Shown: positions 36,018-48,357, counted from the first letter of the stretch. The stretch: DNA of 64,000 nucleotides from CAVVZJ01 sp963752755 (GCA_963752755.1 CAVVZJ010000011.1:1-64000), one strand, 5' to 3'. The notes: generated by a model from the sequence alone, not told the origin. Numbers and translations are program-made.

Positions 36018-37398
36018 TCACGAGACGGTCCACTTCTGCTCGGATGCGTCCTGGCCAGCAGGCCCGGCGGGGGGCAGCAGGCCGGTGGAGAGGCCGTGGA
36101 CCAGAGGACCGGAGGCGCGGGCGGTAATCAGACGGGCGCCGCGGTCGTAGGTGACGTAGGACCAGGCCCACTGGATCAGGACGAGCAGACGGTTGCGGAA
36201 GCCGATGAGGAAGAAAATGTGAATGAAGAGCCACATGATCCAGGCCAGGAATCCGGAGGTCTTCCAGCGACCGATCTGGGCGACCGCGGCGGCGCGGCCG
36301 ATGGTGGCGAGCATGCCCTTGTCGCGGTAGTGAAACGGCGAGGGTGGTCGGTTCGCGATCCGGCGACGGATGTTCGCCGCGGCGTGGCGGCCGGCCTGCA
36401 TCGCGGCCGGAGCGACGCCGGGGACGGGGTGGCCGTCCTGTTCGAAGTGCATCAGGTCGCCGACGATGGCGATGTCGGGGTGGCCGGGGACGGTCAGATC
36501 GGGCTCGACCCGCACGCGGCCGGCGCGGTCGAGGGGCACGCCGAGCGAGCGGGCCAGGGGCGAGGCGGCCACCCCGGCGGCCCAGACGACGGTGCGGCTG
36601 GCGATCCGCTCGTCACCGATGGAGACACCCTCGGCGTCGATGCCGGTAACCTTCGAGCCGGTGCGGACCTCGACGCCGAGGTGCTCCAGTTGCCGGCGGG
36701 CGCTGGCGGAGAGATCGGGCGGGTAGGGCGGCAGGACGCGGTCGGTCCCTTCGAGGAGGATCACACGGGCGGAGGCCGGGTCGATGTGGCGGAAGTCGCG
36801 GGCGAGCGTCTTGCGGGCGACCTCGGCGAGCGTGCCGGCCAACTCGACGCCCGTTGGCCCGGCGCCGATGACGACGAAGCTCAGCCAGGCCGACCGGAGC
36901 GCCTGGGTCGGGCTCGCGCTCGGCGACCTCGAAGGCGAGGAGCATCCGTCGGCGGATCTCCAGGGCATCCGCGAGGCTCTTGAGGCCGGGGGCGAATTGC
37001 TCCCATTCGTCGTGGCCGAAATAGGAGTGGGTGGCGCCTGTGGCGACGATGAGGAAGTCGAACGGCACCTCGCCATCGGCCAGGACGACAACGTGGCGGG
37101 ATGGGTCGATGGCCTCGGCGTCGGCGAGGAGCACCTCGGCGTTGGCCTGGCCGCGGAGAATGCGGCGGATCGGGCTGGCGATGTCGGCGGGGTTCAGGGC
37201 CGCGGTGGCGACCTGGTAAAGCAAGGGCTGGAACAGGTGATGATTCTGGCGGTCGATGACCGTCACCTGGACCTCGGCCCGCCTCAGCGCCTTCGCGGCC
37301 GCCAGGCCGGCGAATCCGCCGCCCAGGATCACGACGCGCGGACGGCGAGCCGGGGCGGGCGGAGGAGGGCTCTCGGGGGGAGGCTGGGTTGTGCTCAT
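36018..37398 (-). CDS. ndh: Type II NADH dehydrogenase (NDH-2), one frameshift
   Basis: From ATG 37398 the first frame gives the FAD-binding N-terminus (VVILGGGFAGLAAAKALRR), HHLFQPLLYQVATAALNP and LIVATGATHSYFG. Near 36908 the frame shifts within GACCCAGGC, and the next frame continues with QALRSAWLSFVVIGAGPTGV, the NADH-binding motif, then VVWAAGVAAS, IAIVGDLMHF and a C-terminal amphipathic/hydrophobic helix (LAWIMWLFIHIFFLIGF) for membrane attachment. The enzyme passes electrons from NADH to quinone without proton pumping. All signature motifs are preserved, so the shift is probably an indel error. Confidence 0.85.
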
Positions 37399-37668
37399 GG
37401 CGGCATTGTACGGATCGGGGGGAGGCGCTCGAAGCGGGGAACGTCTTCCCGGAGATGACAAATTCAAGATGATTGATCGCAGGGTCGTGCTCGGTCGAAA
37501 TGCTCCCTGCGGGTCGGGCCGACAGGTCGATTCCTCGTAGGCCCGACTGAAGTAAGGCAGAGCCATTATTAAATTTATGATATGATGATTTATATTTATT
37601 TAGGAAAGTATAATATTAGAAATTATAAAATTTTTAATGCGACCAATTCGGAGCAGCCGCGAGCTGGC
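37399..37668. other. 270-bp intergenic region with an AT-rich island
   Basis: Positions about 37560-37645 are overwhelmingly A/T in a genome that is otherwise strongly G/C, with several TATAAT-like words on both strands. A piece of the dispersed palindrome (TAGGCCCGACTGAAGT) is at about 37537-37552. A promoter for ndh may lie near 37404-37410 (TACAAT on the minus strand). Confidence 0.5.
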
Positions 37669-39709
<2,041 letters not shown>

Positions 39710-39799
39710 GGGGCGGGACTCCAGGGGGTTGGCGGTTCGGGATGGGTGATGGTCAAGGGTCAAGGGTCGATAACAGACTCCGAAGTCGATGGCGCGGGG

Positions 39800-41726
39800 T
39801 CAGTGAGTCGAATCTGGGGCAGGTTGAAAGACCAGGGCGGAGCGGCCCGGGAGGTGCCAGCCGTCGTCGCGGATCGGGGGCGGCGTGGCGGGGCCGAGGT
39901 AGTGGATGTCGAGGCTGGACCAGAGGACGGACCAGCCCTGGCGGTCGGGGGGGGCGAGCAAGGGTTCGGCAACGGGGGCATACCAGAGGTCATCGCCGAG
40001 GTTGACAACGAGGAGGCGGTCATCGCCCGCGGTGGACTCGGGGGCGAAGTAGCGGACGACGAAGGCGTGAGGGCCGAGGACGGCGGTGTCGAGGCCGGCG
40101 GAACCCTGGAGGCGGAAGATCGGGTCGTCGCGGCGGAGGCGGAGCAGATCGCGGTGCAGGGCCAAGACCTCGGCGTGGACGGGGCGGTCGCGCTCGGCGT
40201 GGTCGAGTTTGCAGGCGCTCGAAGACGGTGGGGTCGGCCGGGTGCGGGATCAAGGGACGGGCCTCCGGGGTGGCCACGCTGGGGAACTGGGCGAGGAAGT
40301 CGCGACGGCCGCGGTGCATCGTCTCGGAAAGCTCGGGCGAGAGGTCGCCGAAGTATTCGAACGGCGATGAGGCGGCGAACTCCTGGCCCTGGAAGAGCAT
40401 CGGGGTGCCGGGGGCGAGCAGGAGGACGGCGGTCAGGGCCCGGAAGGTGGCCGGGTCGGTCTGCTGGTGGAGCCGGGTGCCGCGGAGGGAGTTGGCGATT
40501 TGATCATGATTCTGGAGAAAGTTGATGAATTGTGGTGGATCGAGGTCGAAGGCCGGGGTGCCGCGGGGCTTCCCCTGGCGGAGGTTGCGCTGACCCTGGT
40601 AGAGCCAGCCGCGCCGGAAGAGGGAGGCGAATTCCTGGGCCGAACCGTGATAGTCGCCGTAGTACGCCTCGCGTCGGCCGGTGGCGGCGACGCGAGCGAC
40701 GTGGTGGAAGTCGTCGTTCCAGAGGGCATCCAGGCCGCAACCCCCGCGCCGCACGGGGCGGGCGAGGGTGGCTTGCTGGGGCTCGTTCTCGCCGATCACG
40801 AGCGCCTTGCGGCCGAGCCCCCGGGCGGCGAGCTTGACGCGACGGATTAATGATGTGAGGATATGCGTTCGCGAATTATCGTGGAACTCCTGGGTGGCGT
40901 CGAAGCGGAAGCCGTCGAGGTGGTATTCTTCGACCCAGTAGGCGGCGTTGGTGAGGAAGAACTCGCGAACGGGATGGCTGCGGGGGCCGTCGAAGTTCAT
41001 GGCCCGGCCCCACTCGGTCTGGTAGCGGTCGGTCTGGTAGTCCTCGGAGAACGCGGGGAGGGAGCAGCTCTCGGGGCCGAGGTGGTTGTCCACCACGTCG
41101 AGGAGGACGCCGAGGCCGAGGGCGTGGGCTCGATCGACGAGGCGGCGGAGGTCGTCGGGCGGGCCGTAGTGGTGGAACGGGGCGAAGAGGCCGACGCCGT
41201 CGTAACCCCAGCCGAAGCGGCCGGGCATGGACACGACGGGCATCAACTCGATCAGGGTGACTCCCAGCTCGGCCAGGGCCGGCAGCTCGCGGGTAGCGGC
41301 GGCGAAGGTGCCCTCGGGGGTGAACGTGCCGACGTGCAACTCGTAGAGCACCTGGCCCGGCAACTCGACCCCGCGCCAGGCGGAGTCGGACCAGGCGAAG
41401 GCGTCGGGATCGACGACCATCGAGGGGCCTTCCGGGCCGTCGGGCTGGAAGCGGGAGGCGGGGTCGGGGAGGAGGCGGTCCGAGCCGTCGAGGCGGAACC
41501 GGTAGCGTGTGCCGGCCGCGGCGCCGGGGATCGTGCCGGCGAAGTAGCCGCGGTCTTCCGCTTCGAGCGGGAACGTCGGTCTGGACCCGCGTCCGTTGCG
41601 TCCCGGTCCGCACTCAACCACGACCTCTACCCTCTCATGACCTGGCGCCCAGAGCCGGACGTGGACGCCCGCCGGTCCGACCTCGGCCCCGATCGGCCGA
41701 CGACGGTTCGTGATGACCTGTGACAT
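39800..41726 (-). CDS. treZ: Malto-oligosyltrehalose trehalohydrolase, one frameshift
   Basis: A GH13 enzyme that releases trehalose from maltooligosyl trehalose. The N-terminal CBM48 region (IGAEVGPAGVHVRLWAPGHE) precedes the barrel with GH13 regions I (LLDVVDNHLGPES), II (GFRFDATQEF, nucleophile Asp), III (LVIGENE, acid) and IV (NFLQNHDQIAN). Near 40219 one extra C appears to break the family motif ERCKLD; after the shift the frame reads KLDHAERDRPVHAEVLALHR and ends at 39800. It heads the treZ-debranching unit. No treY partner is in the window, so trehalose synthesis by this route needs a distant gene. Confidence 0.85.
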
Positions 41727-41963
41727 CGCCAGAACCTTATTCCGCTCCGGAAATCGGCCCGTTTTCGGCGGGCCAGCCTCTTCGCGATTCGCTCATCCAA
41801 ATGGCGTGCCAGAAGGGGGAAGGTTTGGGGACGCGGGGCCGACGTGGTCCGGTCGGCCGAGACGACGGGACGGTTCCGGATTGTCAAAGAGCGCACGGAA
41901 AGCGGGGATGGCGACGGATTCGGGTCGCCACGGGCGGAGGGTCGGGCGGTGAAGCTGGACGGA

Positions 41964-43154
41964 TCAGGGTTGCGGCGGTGGTCCGGACGGCGGCGGAGCG
42001 GAATCGGGGGGCTCGGGGGACGGTTCGGGGAGGGAGGGTTCGGTGGCGGTGCGGGTTGACGGGACGTCGGGCCACGGGGCGCCGGGTTCGTTTTGGGAGG
42101 GCGGGATGGGGTTGTCCGGCGTGGGAGGGCGGAGGAGGTCGCCGAGGAGGTGGGCGAGGCCGGGGCGGGCGAGGTCGGGACGGGGTCGGGGCGCTGGGGG
42201 CGGAGGCGGGGGAAGGTCGCGGCGGGAGCGGGCGTCGTCGCGGCGGTGGGCGGCGAGCAGGGCGAGGGCGCGGCGCTCGGTGCGGTCGGCGTCGGCGAGG
42301 TAGCGGGCGAGGCGGGAAGCCTCGGGGCCGGGGTCGAACAGGGCGCGGTTGGGGGCGGATTCGCGGTCGGGGCGGTCGTGGGACTGCCAGAGTTCCTCAC
42401 CCTGGTGGGCCAGCTCGGCGGCCTGCTCGTCGATCAGGTCGAGGAGGAAGGTGCGGGCGGTGGCGGGGTCGGGTAGGCCGCGGACGATCGGCAAGGGACC
42501 GGGTTCGAGGCCGAGGGCCCGCTGGACGCCCTCCGGGTCGCGGGGCAGGCGCACGGCGAGAATCTGCCGCCAGATCTCCCACTGCCAGGGAGGACCGGAC
42601 CGGGTCGGTGGTCGGTCGAGGCCGAGCAGATGGAGGGCGCGGAGGGACTCGGACGCGTCCCAGGAGCCGAAGCGTTCGAGGGCGTCGCGGAGGGTCGCCC
42701 AGGCGTCGGCGAGGTAGTCGCAGCCCTCGCAGCAGCGGGTCAGGAGGCGGAGGGCCTCGGCGGGCTGGTCGTCGAGCCGGGCGGCGAGGTCGGCGACGTG
42801 GTCCTCGCGGGATTCGTCCCAGCGGCGGGTCGCCTCGCGGACGCGGTCGGCGGTGTGGGTCAGGTCCACCTGGATCAAGCGGAGCCAGCGGATCGAGGAG
42901 AGGGCCGCCTTCTCGACCAGCCGGCGCTCGAAGTCGTCGCGGGGCTTCAAGGCCTTCTCGAAGATCGTCAGCTCGGCCTGGACCTCCTGCGACAACTCGT
43001 CCGGCAGGACGATGCCGGCGCCGGTCAGGCCATGTTTGAGGGCATTGCGACGGGATTTCGCCTTGCCCTCGGGGGTGCGCGGACCCTGGCTTTTCGAGCC
43101 GTTCTGGCGCGCGGCCTCGCGCTGCTTCTCGGAGATCGGGGACGGCGACAGCAT
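41964..43154 (-). CDS. Planctomycete-type hypothetical protein (transposon-like N-terminus)
   Basis: A 396-residue protein. The N-terminus KQREAARQNGSKSQGPRTPE followed by GKAKSRRNALKHGLTG is a basic motif found in many multicopy planctomycete proteins of unknown role, sometimes linked to mobile DNA. A helical middle (ALSSIRWLRLIQVDLTHTA) contains one cysteine cluster (RCCEGCDYL). The last 90 residues are extremely rich in Pro, Arg and Ser and probably disordered. ATG 43154 has GAGG 6 bases upstream. I cannot assign a function. Confidence 0.7.
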   Translation of the reverse strand: MLSPSPISEKQREAARQNGSKSQGPRTPEGKAKSRRNALKHGLTGAGIVLPDELSQEVQAELTIFEKALKPRDDFERRLVEKAALSSIRWLRLIQVDLTHTADRVREATRRWDESREDHVADLAARLDDQPAEALRLLTRCCEGCDYLADAWATLRDALERFGSWDASESLRALHLLGLDRPPTRSGPPWQWEIWRQILAVRLPRDPEGVQRALGLEPGPLPIVRGLPDPATARTFLLDLIDEQAAELAHQGEELWQSHDRPDRESAPNRALFDPGPEASRLARYLADADRTERRALALLAAHRRDDARSRRDLPPPPPPAPRPRPDLARPGLAHLLGDLLRPPTPDNPIPPSQNEPGAPWPDVPSTRTATEPSLPEPSPEPPDSAPPPSGPPPQP

Positions 43155-43366
43155 GAGACACCTCGCGATTTGGCTCCGCGTGCGGAAGGCCGCGGCTCGA
43201 CGTCGAGCGGAGGCCCCAACATGGGGCCTGGCGTCGTTATCTTCTGAAATCGGGGCGGGGATTATCACCTTTTTTGGGAATTTTGGCGAAAGCGGGCAAG
43301 GAGGATGCGGGGGAAGCGAAGGAGAGATGGCGGCGTGGCACGGCCGGCAGCGACGGGGGCCGACGG

Positions 43367-43765
43367 ATGAAGCGAGTGGTGGTCGATACGAATGTGCTGA
43401 TCGCGGATGCGTACAACCCGGGATCGGCGAGCGCGGGGGTGGTGGGGGCATGTCTGGAAGGGAGGCTGGAGGCGGTGGTGAGTCCGGCCTTGAAGGGAGA
43501 ATATGAATTCGTCTTGCCCAGGGCGGTGAGGCGGCGGGACTGGGAGGAGCGGTTCGCGGCGTTCCTGGAGGTGGCGGTGGCGGTGGAGCCGGGGGAAACG
43601 GTGAGGGTGGTGGAGGCGGACCCGTCGGACGACATGCTCTTCGCCGCGGCCCTGGCGGGCGGAGCGGGGGTGATCGTCACGAACGACGAGAGAGTGCTGG
43701 AGGTGGGGGAGTATCAAGGGGTGAAGGTGTGGACACCGAGGAGGATGGTGGAGAGCGAGGAATGA
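43367..43765 (+). CDS. PIN-domain ribonuclease-like protein, orphan
   Basis: A 132-residue PIN-family protein of the putative toxin type. Acidic catalytic residues are visible in VVVDTNVLIAD (first Asp), ALKGEYEFVLP (Glu), ADPSDDMLFAAAL (Asp) and IVTNDERVL (Asp), the order expected for a Mg-dependent RNase. PIN toxins cleave RNA and are usually paired with an upstream antitoxin, but no small ORF precedes it on this strand; the neighbour is a divergent hypothetical gene. The start at ATG 43367 has only a G-rich stretch upstream. Confidence 0.75.
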   Translation: MKRVVVDTNVLIADAYNPGSASAGVVGACLEGRLEAVVSPALKGEYEFVLPRAVRRRDWEERFAAFLEVAVAVEPGETVRVVEADPSDDMLFAAALAGGAGVIVTNDERVLEVGEYQGVKVWTPRRMVESEE

Positions 43766-43950
43766 TCGGGGAAGACCGCGGGGTCTCTGCGACTCCCGGG
43801 GTTCTGGCGGCCTCGGAGCCTCGGTGAGAAGCGGTCCGGCTGGCCGCGGTGGTCGGCGGTGGACGGGGGGCGGTAAGATGGAGGGGGCCGGGATGGCCTG
43901 ATGTGACGGCCGACCGAGAAGTCGTTCTGAACCGAATGGAGTCCGCCTGA

Positions 43951-46900
43951 ATGGCCGAGAAACGCGTCGATCCGAGAGCGAAGCCGAGACGGCGCTGGTG
44001 GCGCTGGGTCGCGGCGGTGGTGGTCGTGGTCCTGGCGGTGGGGGTGGCGGCGCTGCCCTGGCTGCTGGGCACGGCCCCGGCGCGGCGCTGGCTGCTGGCG
44101 AGGGCGAATGCGACGCTGGCCCCGGCCAGGCTGGAGGTGAAGGCGTTCGGCTTCTCGTGGCTGGGTGCGACCCGGATGAAGGGTTTTCAGATCTTCGACC
44201 ATCACGGCGACCGGGTCGTGGATGCGCCCGTGGCGGTCTGGGACCGCAATCTCTGGCAGGCCCTCTTCGATCGACCGCGCTACGGCCGGCTGTCGTTGCC
44301 GGGTGGCCGGCTGGATGTGGAGCGCGAACCCGACGGCACGATCGATCTGTATGAGGCCCTGAGGCCGATTCTGACGGGTCGGCCGGAGACGCAATTCCGG
44401 GTGCAGGTGACGGGCGGAACGCTCCGGCTACGGAGCGACGGCCTGGCGGGTCCGCTCCGCGGCCAGATCCGGGAGCTGATCGTCAACCGGCCGTCGGCGC
44501 CCAGGCCCGTGACCTGGAGCCTGGAGTTGGAGCAGGCGCAGAACGGGCGCCAGGCGGCGGGCCGCTTGAGGAGCACGGGGGCCTATGATCGCTGGAAACA
44601 CGAGCCGGGGGGCGGGCATCCGCTCGCCTTCTCGCTCTACGGGGCTCGCTGGCCGTTCGCGGTGGAGGCGGCGGGCGTGAATCTGAACGGGACGCTGGAG
44701 GGCGTGCTCGGGTTCACCCGGCAGAACGGGGCCTGGCGGCTGACGGGACAGACCGAGATCGGCGATGGTGTGGTCGGCGGCCCGAGGCTGGAAGGGGACC
44801 GGCTCGACCTGGGCGGCGCGAAGGGGTCGTGGGACGTCTCGCACGATGAGGACGGCTGGCGGGTGGCCCGGCTCGACCTGGCATCGCCTTTGGGCACGCT
44901 CCGGGCGAGCGGGCCGTTGCCGGCGCCGAGGGGTCGGGCGACCCGGATCGAGGGGCGGCTCGACCTGGCGGCGCTGGTCGGTCAGATCCCGCACGCCCTG
45001 CGGCTCCGCGAGGGCCTGAGCCTCGATCGCGGCGAGGTTCGGTTGACGGTGGAGTCGGCCGAGGACGCGGGCAAGCCGGCCTGGGACGTGTCGGCTCGGG
45101 TCAGCGACCTGGTGGCGACCCTCCGCGAGCGGAGGATTCACGTCGAGCAGCCGGCGACGCTCTCGGCGCACCTGGTGGACGACGGCGGGCTGTCGGTCGC
45201 CTGGCTGGAGCTGGAGAGTGCGTTCGTGCGGGCACGCGGGTCGGGAGACATGAATCGGGGGGTGAACATTACGGGAATAATCGATCTGGCGGAATTGAAG
45301 AAGCAAGCACGGGACCTGATCGACCTCCGCGGCATCGACCTGGCCGGTCGGGGTACGATCGCGGGCGACTATCGGCGTTCGGGCGGATCGTTTGTGGGTC
45401 ATCTGACGCTTGAGCTGTCGGACCTCGCGCTGGGGCGTTCGGGGTCGGGCGGCCTGCATGCGGACGAGGCGCGGTTGGTGGCGAGCCTGGAGGGTCCGGC
45501 CGACGATGCGGGGGCGCCGGCGGGCTGGGAGCGGGGGCGGCTGGCCTGGCGGTCGAACGACCTGGTGGCCGACGCGGTGGCGTTTGCCGACGCGAACCGG
45601 CTGGCCCGGGTGGCGGCGTCGGTTGATGCGGGGGTAACGCTCCGGGGCCGGCCGGGCCGGGCGGTGGCGCGGGTGGTGGCGCGTCGCGAGGGAGATGGCT
45701 GGGCGATCGACGAGGCGGCGGTCGTGCTGGACGCCTTGCGAGCCGAGGCGGAAGGGACGGCCGAGGTCTTGATGTCGGGACATTTTGACGCGAACGCTGG
45801 CGAGCTGACGCTCCGGTCGGCCGGCGCGTCGTCGGGCGGGGCGATTGGGCTGGGGCCGGAGGGGTTGAGCGTCGCCGGCCTGGGCGGGTCGGAGTGGCGG
45901 GCGAAGGGGCGGCTGGTGGGCGAGGCCGGGGTGCTGGGGCGGTTCGTCGCGACGTGGTCGGGGAGGCCGGACCCGGAGCTGGATGGCTCGTGGTCGGTGC
46001 GGGCCGATGCCTGGAGCGGCGAAGGCGAGGCGGTCCGGTTTGCGGGCAAGGTCGAATTGCCGGACCTGACCTGGCCGACGTCCGACGGCGAGCGGCGCGG
46101 GCTGGGTCCGATGGCGCTGGATCTGGCGGGGAGCTACCGGGAGGCATCGGACGAGCTGAGCTTCACGGAGCTGGTGGGCTCGGGTCGGTTCGCGACGATC
46201 GAGGCGGCCGGTCGGGTGGTCGAGCCGGCCGGGGCGCGGGTCGTCGATCTGCGAGGGACGGTCACGCCCGACTGGGAGGCGCTCACGCAATGGCTGGTCG
46301 CGAACGTCGAGCCGGGGGCCCGGGTCGCGGGCGGCTCGCGGCCGTTCCGGTTGACGGGGCCGTTGAGCCTGGAACGCGAGGACCCGCTGGCCGGGATCGA
46401 CGCGGAGGCCGGGTTCGCGCTGGAGGAGCTGGATGTTTTCGGAATGCGGCTGGGGGCCACGCCGGTGGTTGTGCGCGTCGAGCAAGGAACGGTGAGTGTT
46501 GATCCAATCCGGACGACGCTTAATGGCGGCCGCTTGCGGCTCGACCCGAGGCTCGATCGGGGCGAGGACGATTCGTGGACGCTCCGGCTGGAGCCGGGCT
46601 CGGCGCTGGTGGATGCGGAGGTGAACGACGAGGTTTCGCGGCGGGTGCTGTCGTACGCGGCGCCGGTGCTCGACCGGGCGACGCGGGTCCGCGGCCGGGT
46701 CTCGGCGGAGATCGACCGGGCGGAGTTTCCGCTGGGGCCGGGTTTCGGGCGGAAGACGGTCGTCGAAGGTCGGGTGGTCTTTCAGGATGTGGCGTTCGCG
46801 CCCGGTCCGCTGGCGACGACGCTCGTGGGCCTGATCGGTGCCGAGGCGGCGACGATGCGGCTGGATGAGCCGGTGGTGCTCTCGATCGCCGAGGGGCGGG

Positions 46901-47190
46901 TCCGCCAGAGCGGCCTGGCCTTGCCGCTGGGAAGGCTGACGCGGATCGAGCTGAAGGGCGCCGTGGGGTTCGACCGAAGCCTGGACCTGGTCGCCAGCCT
47001 GCCGATCACGCGGGCGATGGTGGCGAACAACGACCTGCTGGGGGACGTGGTCGAGGGGACGCGGATCTCGGTCCCGATCGGCGGCACGCTGGAGAATCCG
47101 CAGATCGACCGGGAGGCGTTCCGCACGGCGATGAATGACCTGGGCAAGACCCTGCTGCGTCGGGGTGTCGCGCGGGCGCGGCGGAGTTGA
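43951..47190 (+). CDS. Giant AsmA/TamB-like membrane-anchored protein
   Basis: A 1,079-residue protein with one N-terminal membrane helix (WWRWVAAVVVVVLAVGVAAL) and a long periplasmic part made of repeated beta-strand segments (for example GRLSLPGGRLDVEREPDGTI and RVQVTGGTLRLRSDG), the architecture of AsmA-like proteins that bridge membranes and move lipids. The C-terminal 200 residues contain the AsmA-type ending ISVPIGGTLENPQIDREAFR. The open frame is unbroken. Its strong codon bias also produces a very long open frame on the opposite strand. A role in outer-membrane lipid transport is inferred. Confidence 0.75.
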   Translation: MAEKRVDPRAKPRRRWWRWVAAVVVVVLAVGVAALPWLLGTAPARRWLLARANATLAPARLEVKAFGFSWLGATRMKGFQIFDHHGDRVVDAPVAVWDRNLWQALFDRPRYGRLSLPGGRLDVEREPDGTIDLYEALRPILTGRPETQFRVQVTGGTLRLRSDGLAGPLRGQIRELIVNRPSAPRPVTWSLELEQAQNGRQAAGRLRSTGAYDRWKHEPGGGHPLAFSLYGARWPFAVEAAGVNLNGTLEGVLGFTRQNGAWRLTGQTEIGDGVVGGPRLEGDRLDLGGAKGSWDVSHDEDGWRVARLDLASPLGTLRASGPLPAPRGRATRIEGRLDLAALVGQIPHALRLREGLSLDRGEVRLTVESAEDAGKPAWDVSARVSDLVATLRERRIHVEQPATLSAHLVDDGGLSVAWLELESAFVRARGSGDMNRGVNITGIIDLAELKKQARDLIDLRGIDLAGRGTIAGDYRRSGGSFVGHLTLELSDLALGRSGSGGLHADEARLVASLEGPADDAGAPAGWERGRLAWRSNDLVADAVAFADANRLARVAASVDAGVTLRGRPGRAVARVVARREGDGWAIDEAAVVLDALRAEAEGTAEVLMSGHFDANAGELTLRSAGASSGGAIGLGPEGLSVAGLGGSEWRAKGRLVGEAGVLGRFVATWSGRPDPELDGSWSVRADAWSGEGEAVRFAGKVELPDLTWPTSDGERRGLGPMALDLAGSYREASDELSFTELVGSGRFATIEAAGRVVEPAGARVVDLRGTVTPDWEALTQWLVANVEPGARVAGGSRPFRLTGPLSLEREDPLAGIDAEAGFALEELDVFGMRLGATPVVVRVEQGTVSVDPIRTTLNGGRLRLDPRLDRGEDDSWTLRLEPGSALVDAEVNDEVSRRVLSYAAPVLDRATRVRGRVSAEIDRAEFPLGPGFGRKTVVEGRVVFQDVAFAPGPLATTLVGLIGAEAATMRLDEPVVLSIAEGRVRQSGLALPLGRLTRIELKGAVGFDRSLDLVASLPITRAMVANNDLLGDVVEGTRISVPIGGTLENPQIDREAFRTAMNDLGKTLLRRGVARARRS

Positions 47191-47255
47191 TCTTCCGCAT
47201 GGCCCGCCCGCGTCGCAATCGTCGGCCGGATCGTTAGGGCGGTTCCCGCATGTGT

Positions 47256-47328
47256 GTCGAGCCGGCCAGCCGGGGGCGTCTGGCCCACGAATCTTGTGGC
47301 CCAGCCACCCCCGGCTGTGATCCTCGAC
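47256..47328. repeat. REP-like hairpin, GCCGGGGG class
   Basis: A near-perfect inverted repeat: AGCCGGGGGCGTCTGGCCCA (from 47269) faces TGGCCCAGCCACCCCCGGCT (47297-47316) with loop GAATCTT. A second hairpin with the GCCGGGGG core is at 55408-55460. Confidence 0.7.
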
Positions 47329-47414
47329 GACCGAACGAAATCCGCTCCTGGGCGGAATCGTCGCTCCCGGCACGGGAATCGCGTTCGGACGGAGGGAGAC
47401 GGACCAAGTCGAGC

Positions 47415-47744
47415 ATGATCAACGTCATGAAACGCCGCCGCGGTCTGCTGACCTGGATCGCGCTGGCCGGAATCGGCCTGTGTGGATGTCCTTACGAGAC
47501 CGAGAGCCCGGTCGAGCTCGGACCGCAGAAGGGCTCGGGCGGGGTGCCGCCGGAGGTCGGGAAGTCGGATATGGAGCCGACGTATCCCACACCGCCGCCG
47601 GAGCCCGTGCCGGGCCAGGCAGGGGAAGAAGTGAGTGGGTCCCCTGCCCTGCCCGACCTGGAACGGCTGCGACTGGCACGCGAATCGCGAAGGGCCTCGG
47701 ATCGAGACAAGCCGGGTCTTGCCCTGAGGAGGACGATGCGATGA
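47415..47744 (+). CDS. Proline-rich lipoprotein 1
   Basis: A 109-residue lipoprotein. The signal peptide RRGLLTWIALAGIGLCGC ends in a lipobox with the modified Cys near residue 24; the start could also be ATG 47427. The mature part is Pro/Gly/Glu-rich (MEPTYPTPPPEPVPG) and looks disordered. Its stop overlaps the ATG of the next lipoprotein gene (ATGA at 47741-47744). First of three overlapping lipoprotein genes. Function unknown. Confidence 0.65.
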   Translation: MINVMKRRRGLLTWIALAGIGLCGCPYETESPVELGPQKGSGGVPPEVGKSDMEPTYPTPPPEPVPGQAGEEVSGSPALPDLERLRLARESRRASDRDKPGLALRRTMR

Positions 47745-48115
47745 GACTGCGCTCCTGGCTCCGCCCGCTGGCCCTGGTGTCGGCCGTGGGTCTGATCGGC
47801 TGCACCGACAACCCGAGCGAGACGGGACCGAACCGCGCGGTGGGCGTGGGTACGAATACCGGTTCGGGTGCGGGCGTTCCCGAAGGGACCGGCCCGAGCA
47901 CGGGGGTCGGCTCGCCCTTGCCCGGCCCGGCGAACCCGGCCGGGGCCGGCACGGGTGAGATGCCGGGTGGCACGACCGCGACGGAGACCACGCCCGCGAC
48001 CACGACGGAGACCCCTGGGCCGGTGCCCGAGTCGGGGGTGGCCAGGCCCGAGAGCGCCCAGGGTGATCTCGACCTGAACCGCGACGGCACCGAACCGCCG
48101 GGAGGCTCGCGATGA
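47741..48115 (+). CDS. Gly/Thr/Pro-rich lipoprotein 2
   Basis: A 124-residue lipoprotein with signal RSWLRPLALVSAVGLIGC. GAGGAGG lies 6 bases before the ATG, although it also overlaps the previous stop. The mature part is low complexity (TGSGAGVPEGTGPSTGVG, TTATETTPATTTETPG). It ends in ATGA, overlapping lipoprotein 3. Probably a flexible surface lipoprotein made with its neighbours. Confidence 0.65.
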   Translation: MRLRSWLRPLALVSAVGLIGCTDNPSETGPNRAVGVGTNTGSGAGVPEGTGPSTGVGSPLPGPANPAGAGTGEMPGGTTATETTPATTTETPGPVPESGVARPESAQGDLDLNRDGTEPPGGSR

Positions 48116-48357
48116 GTCGGCGGAAACCCGCGCGAACAGCCCTCGGCCCGGTCCTGTTCGGCCTGCTCGGCCTCTGCCTCGCCGGCTGCACCGGCAACTC
48201 GAATGAGCCCCCTGGTCCGGGCACGATCCATAACGACGCTGCCGAACCCGCGGGCTCTGCGGCGGGCGTCGGTGTTCCCTCGGAAAGCGGCGGCGCCGTG
48301 CCGAGCCCTAGCCCGGCCAACCCGGCCACGGAGCCAGCGGACGTGCCCCGGCCCTAG
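48112..48357 (+). CDS. Short lipoprotein 3
   Basis: An 81-residue lipoprotein with signal LGPVLFGLLGLCLAGC; the mature 50 residues are rich in Ala, Pro and Gly (SAAGVGVPSESGGAVPSPS). Start overlaps the stop of lipoprotein 2 by four bases. The lipoproteins share style but not alignable sequence beyond composition. Confidence 0.6.
   Translation: MSRRKPARTALGPVLFGLLGLCLAGCTGNSNEPPGPGTIHNDAAEPAGSAAGVGVPSESGGAVPSPSPANPATEPADVPRP

Noticed and set aside
44428..47373. 981-codon open frame on the minus strand opposite the AsmA-like gene
   Set aside because: It mirrors the AsmA-like gene, is made of Arg/Pro/His low-complexity text and has no family motif. High GC content produces such antisense frames.
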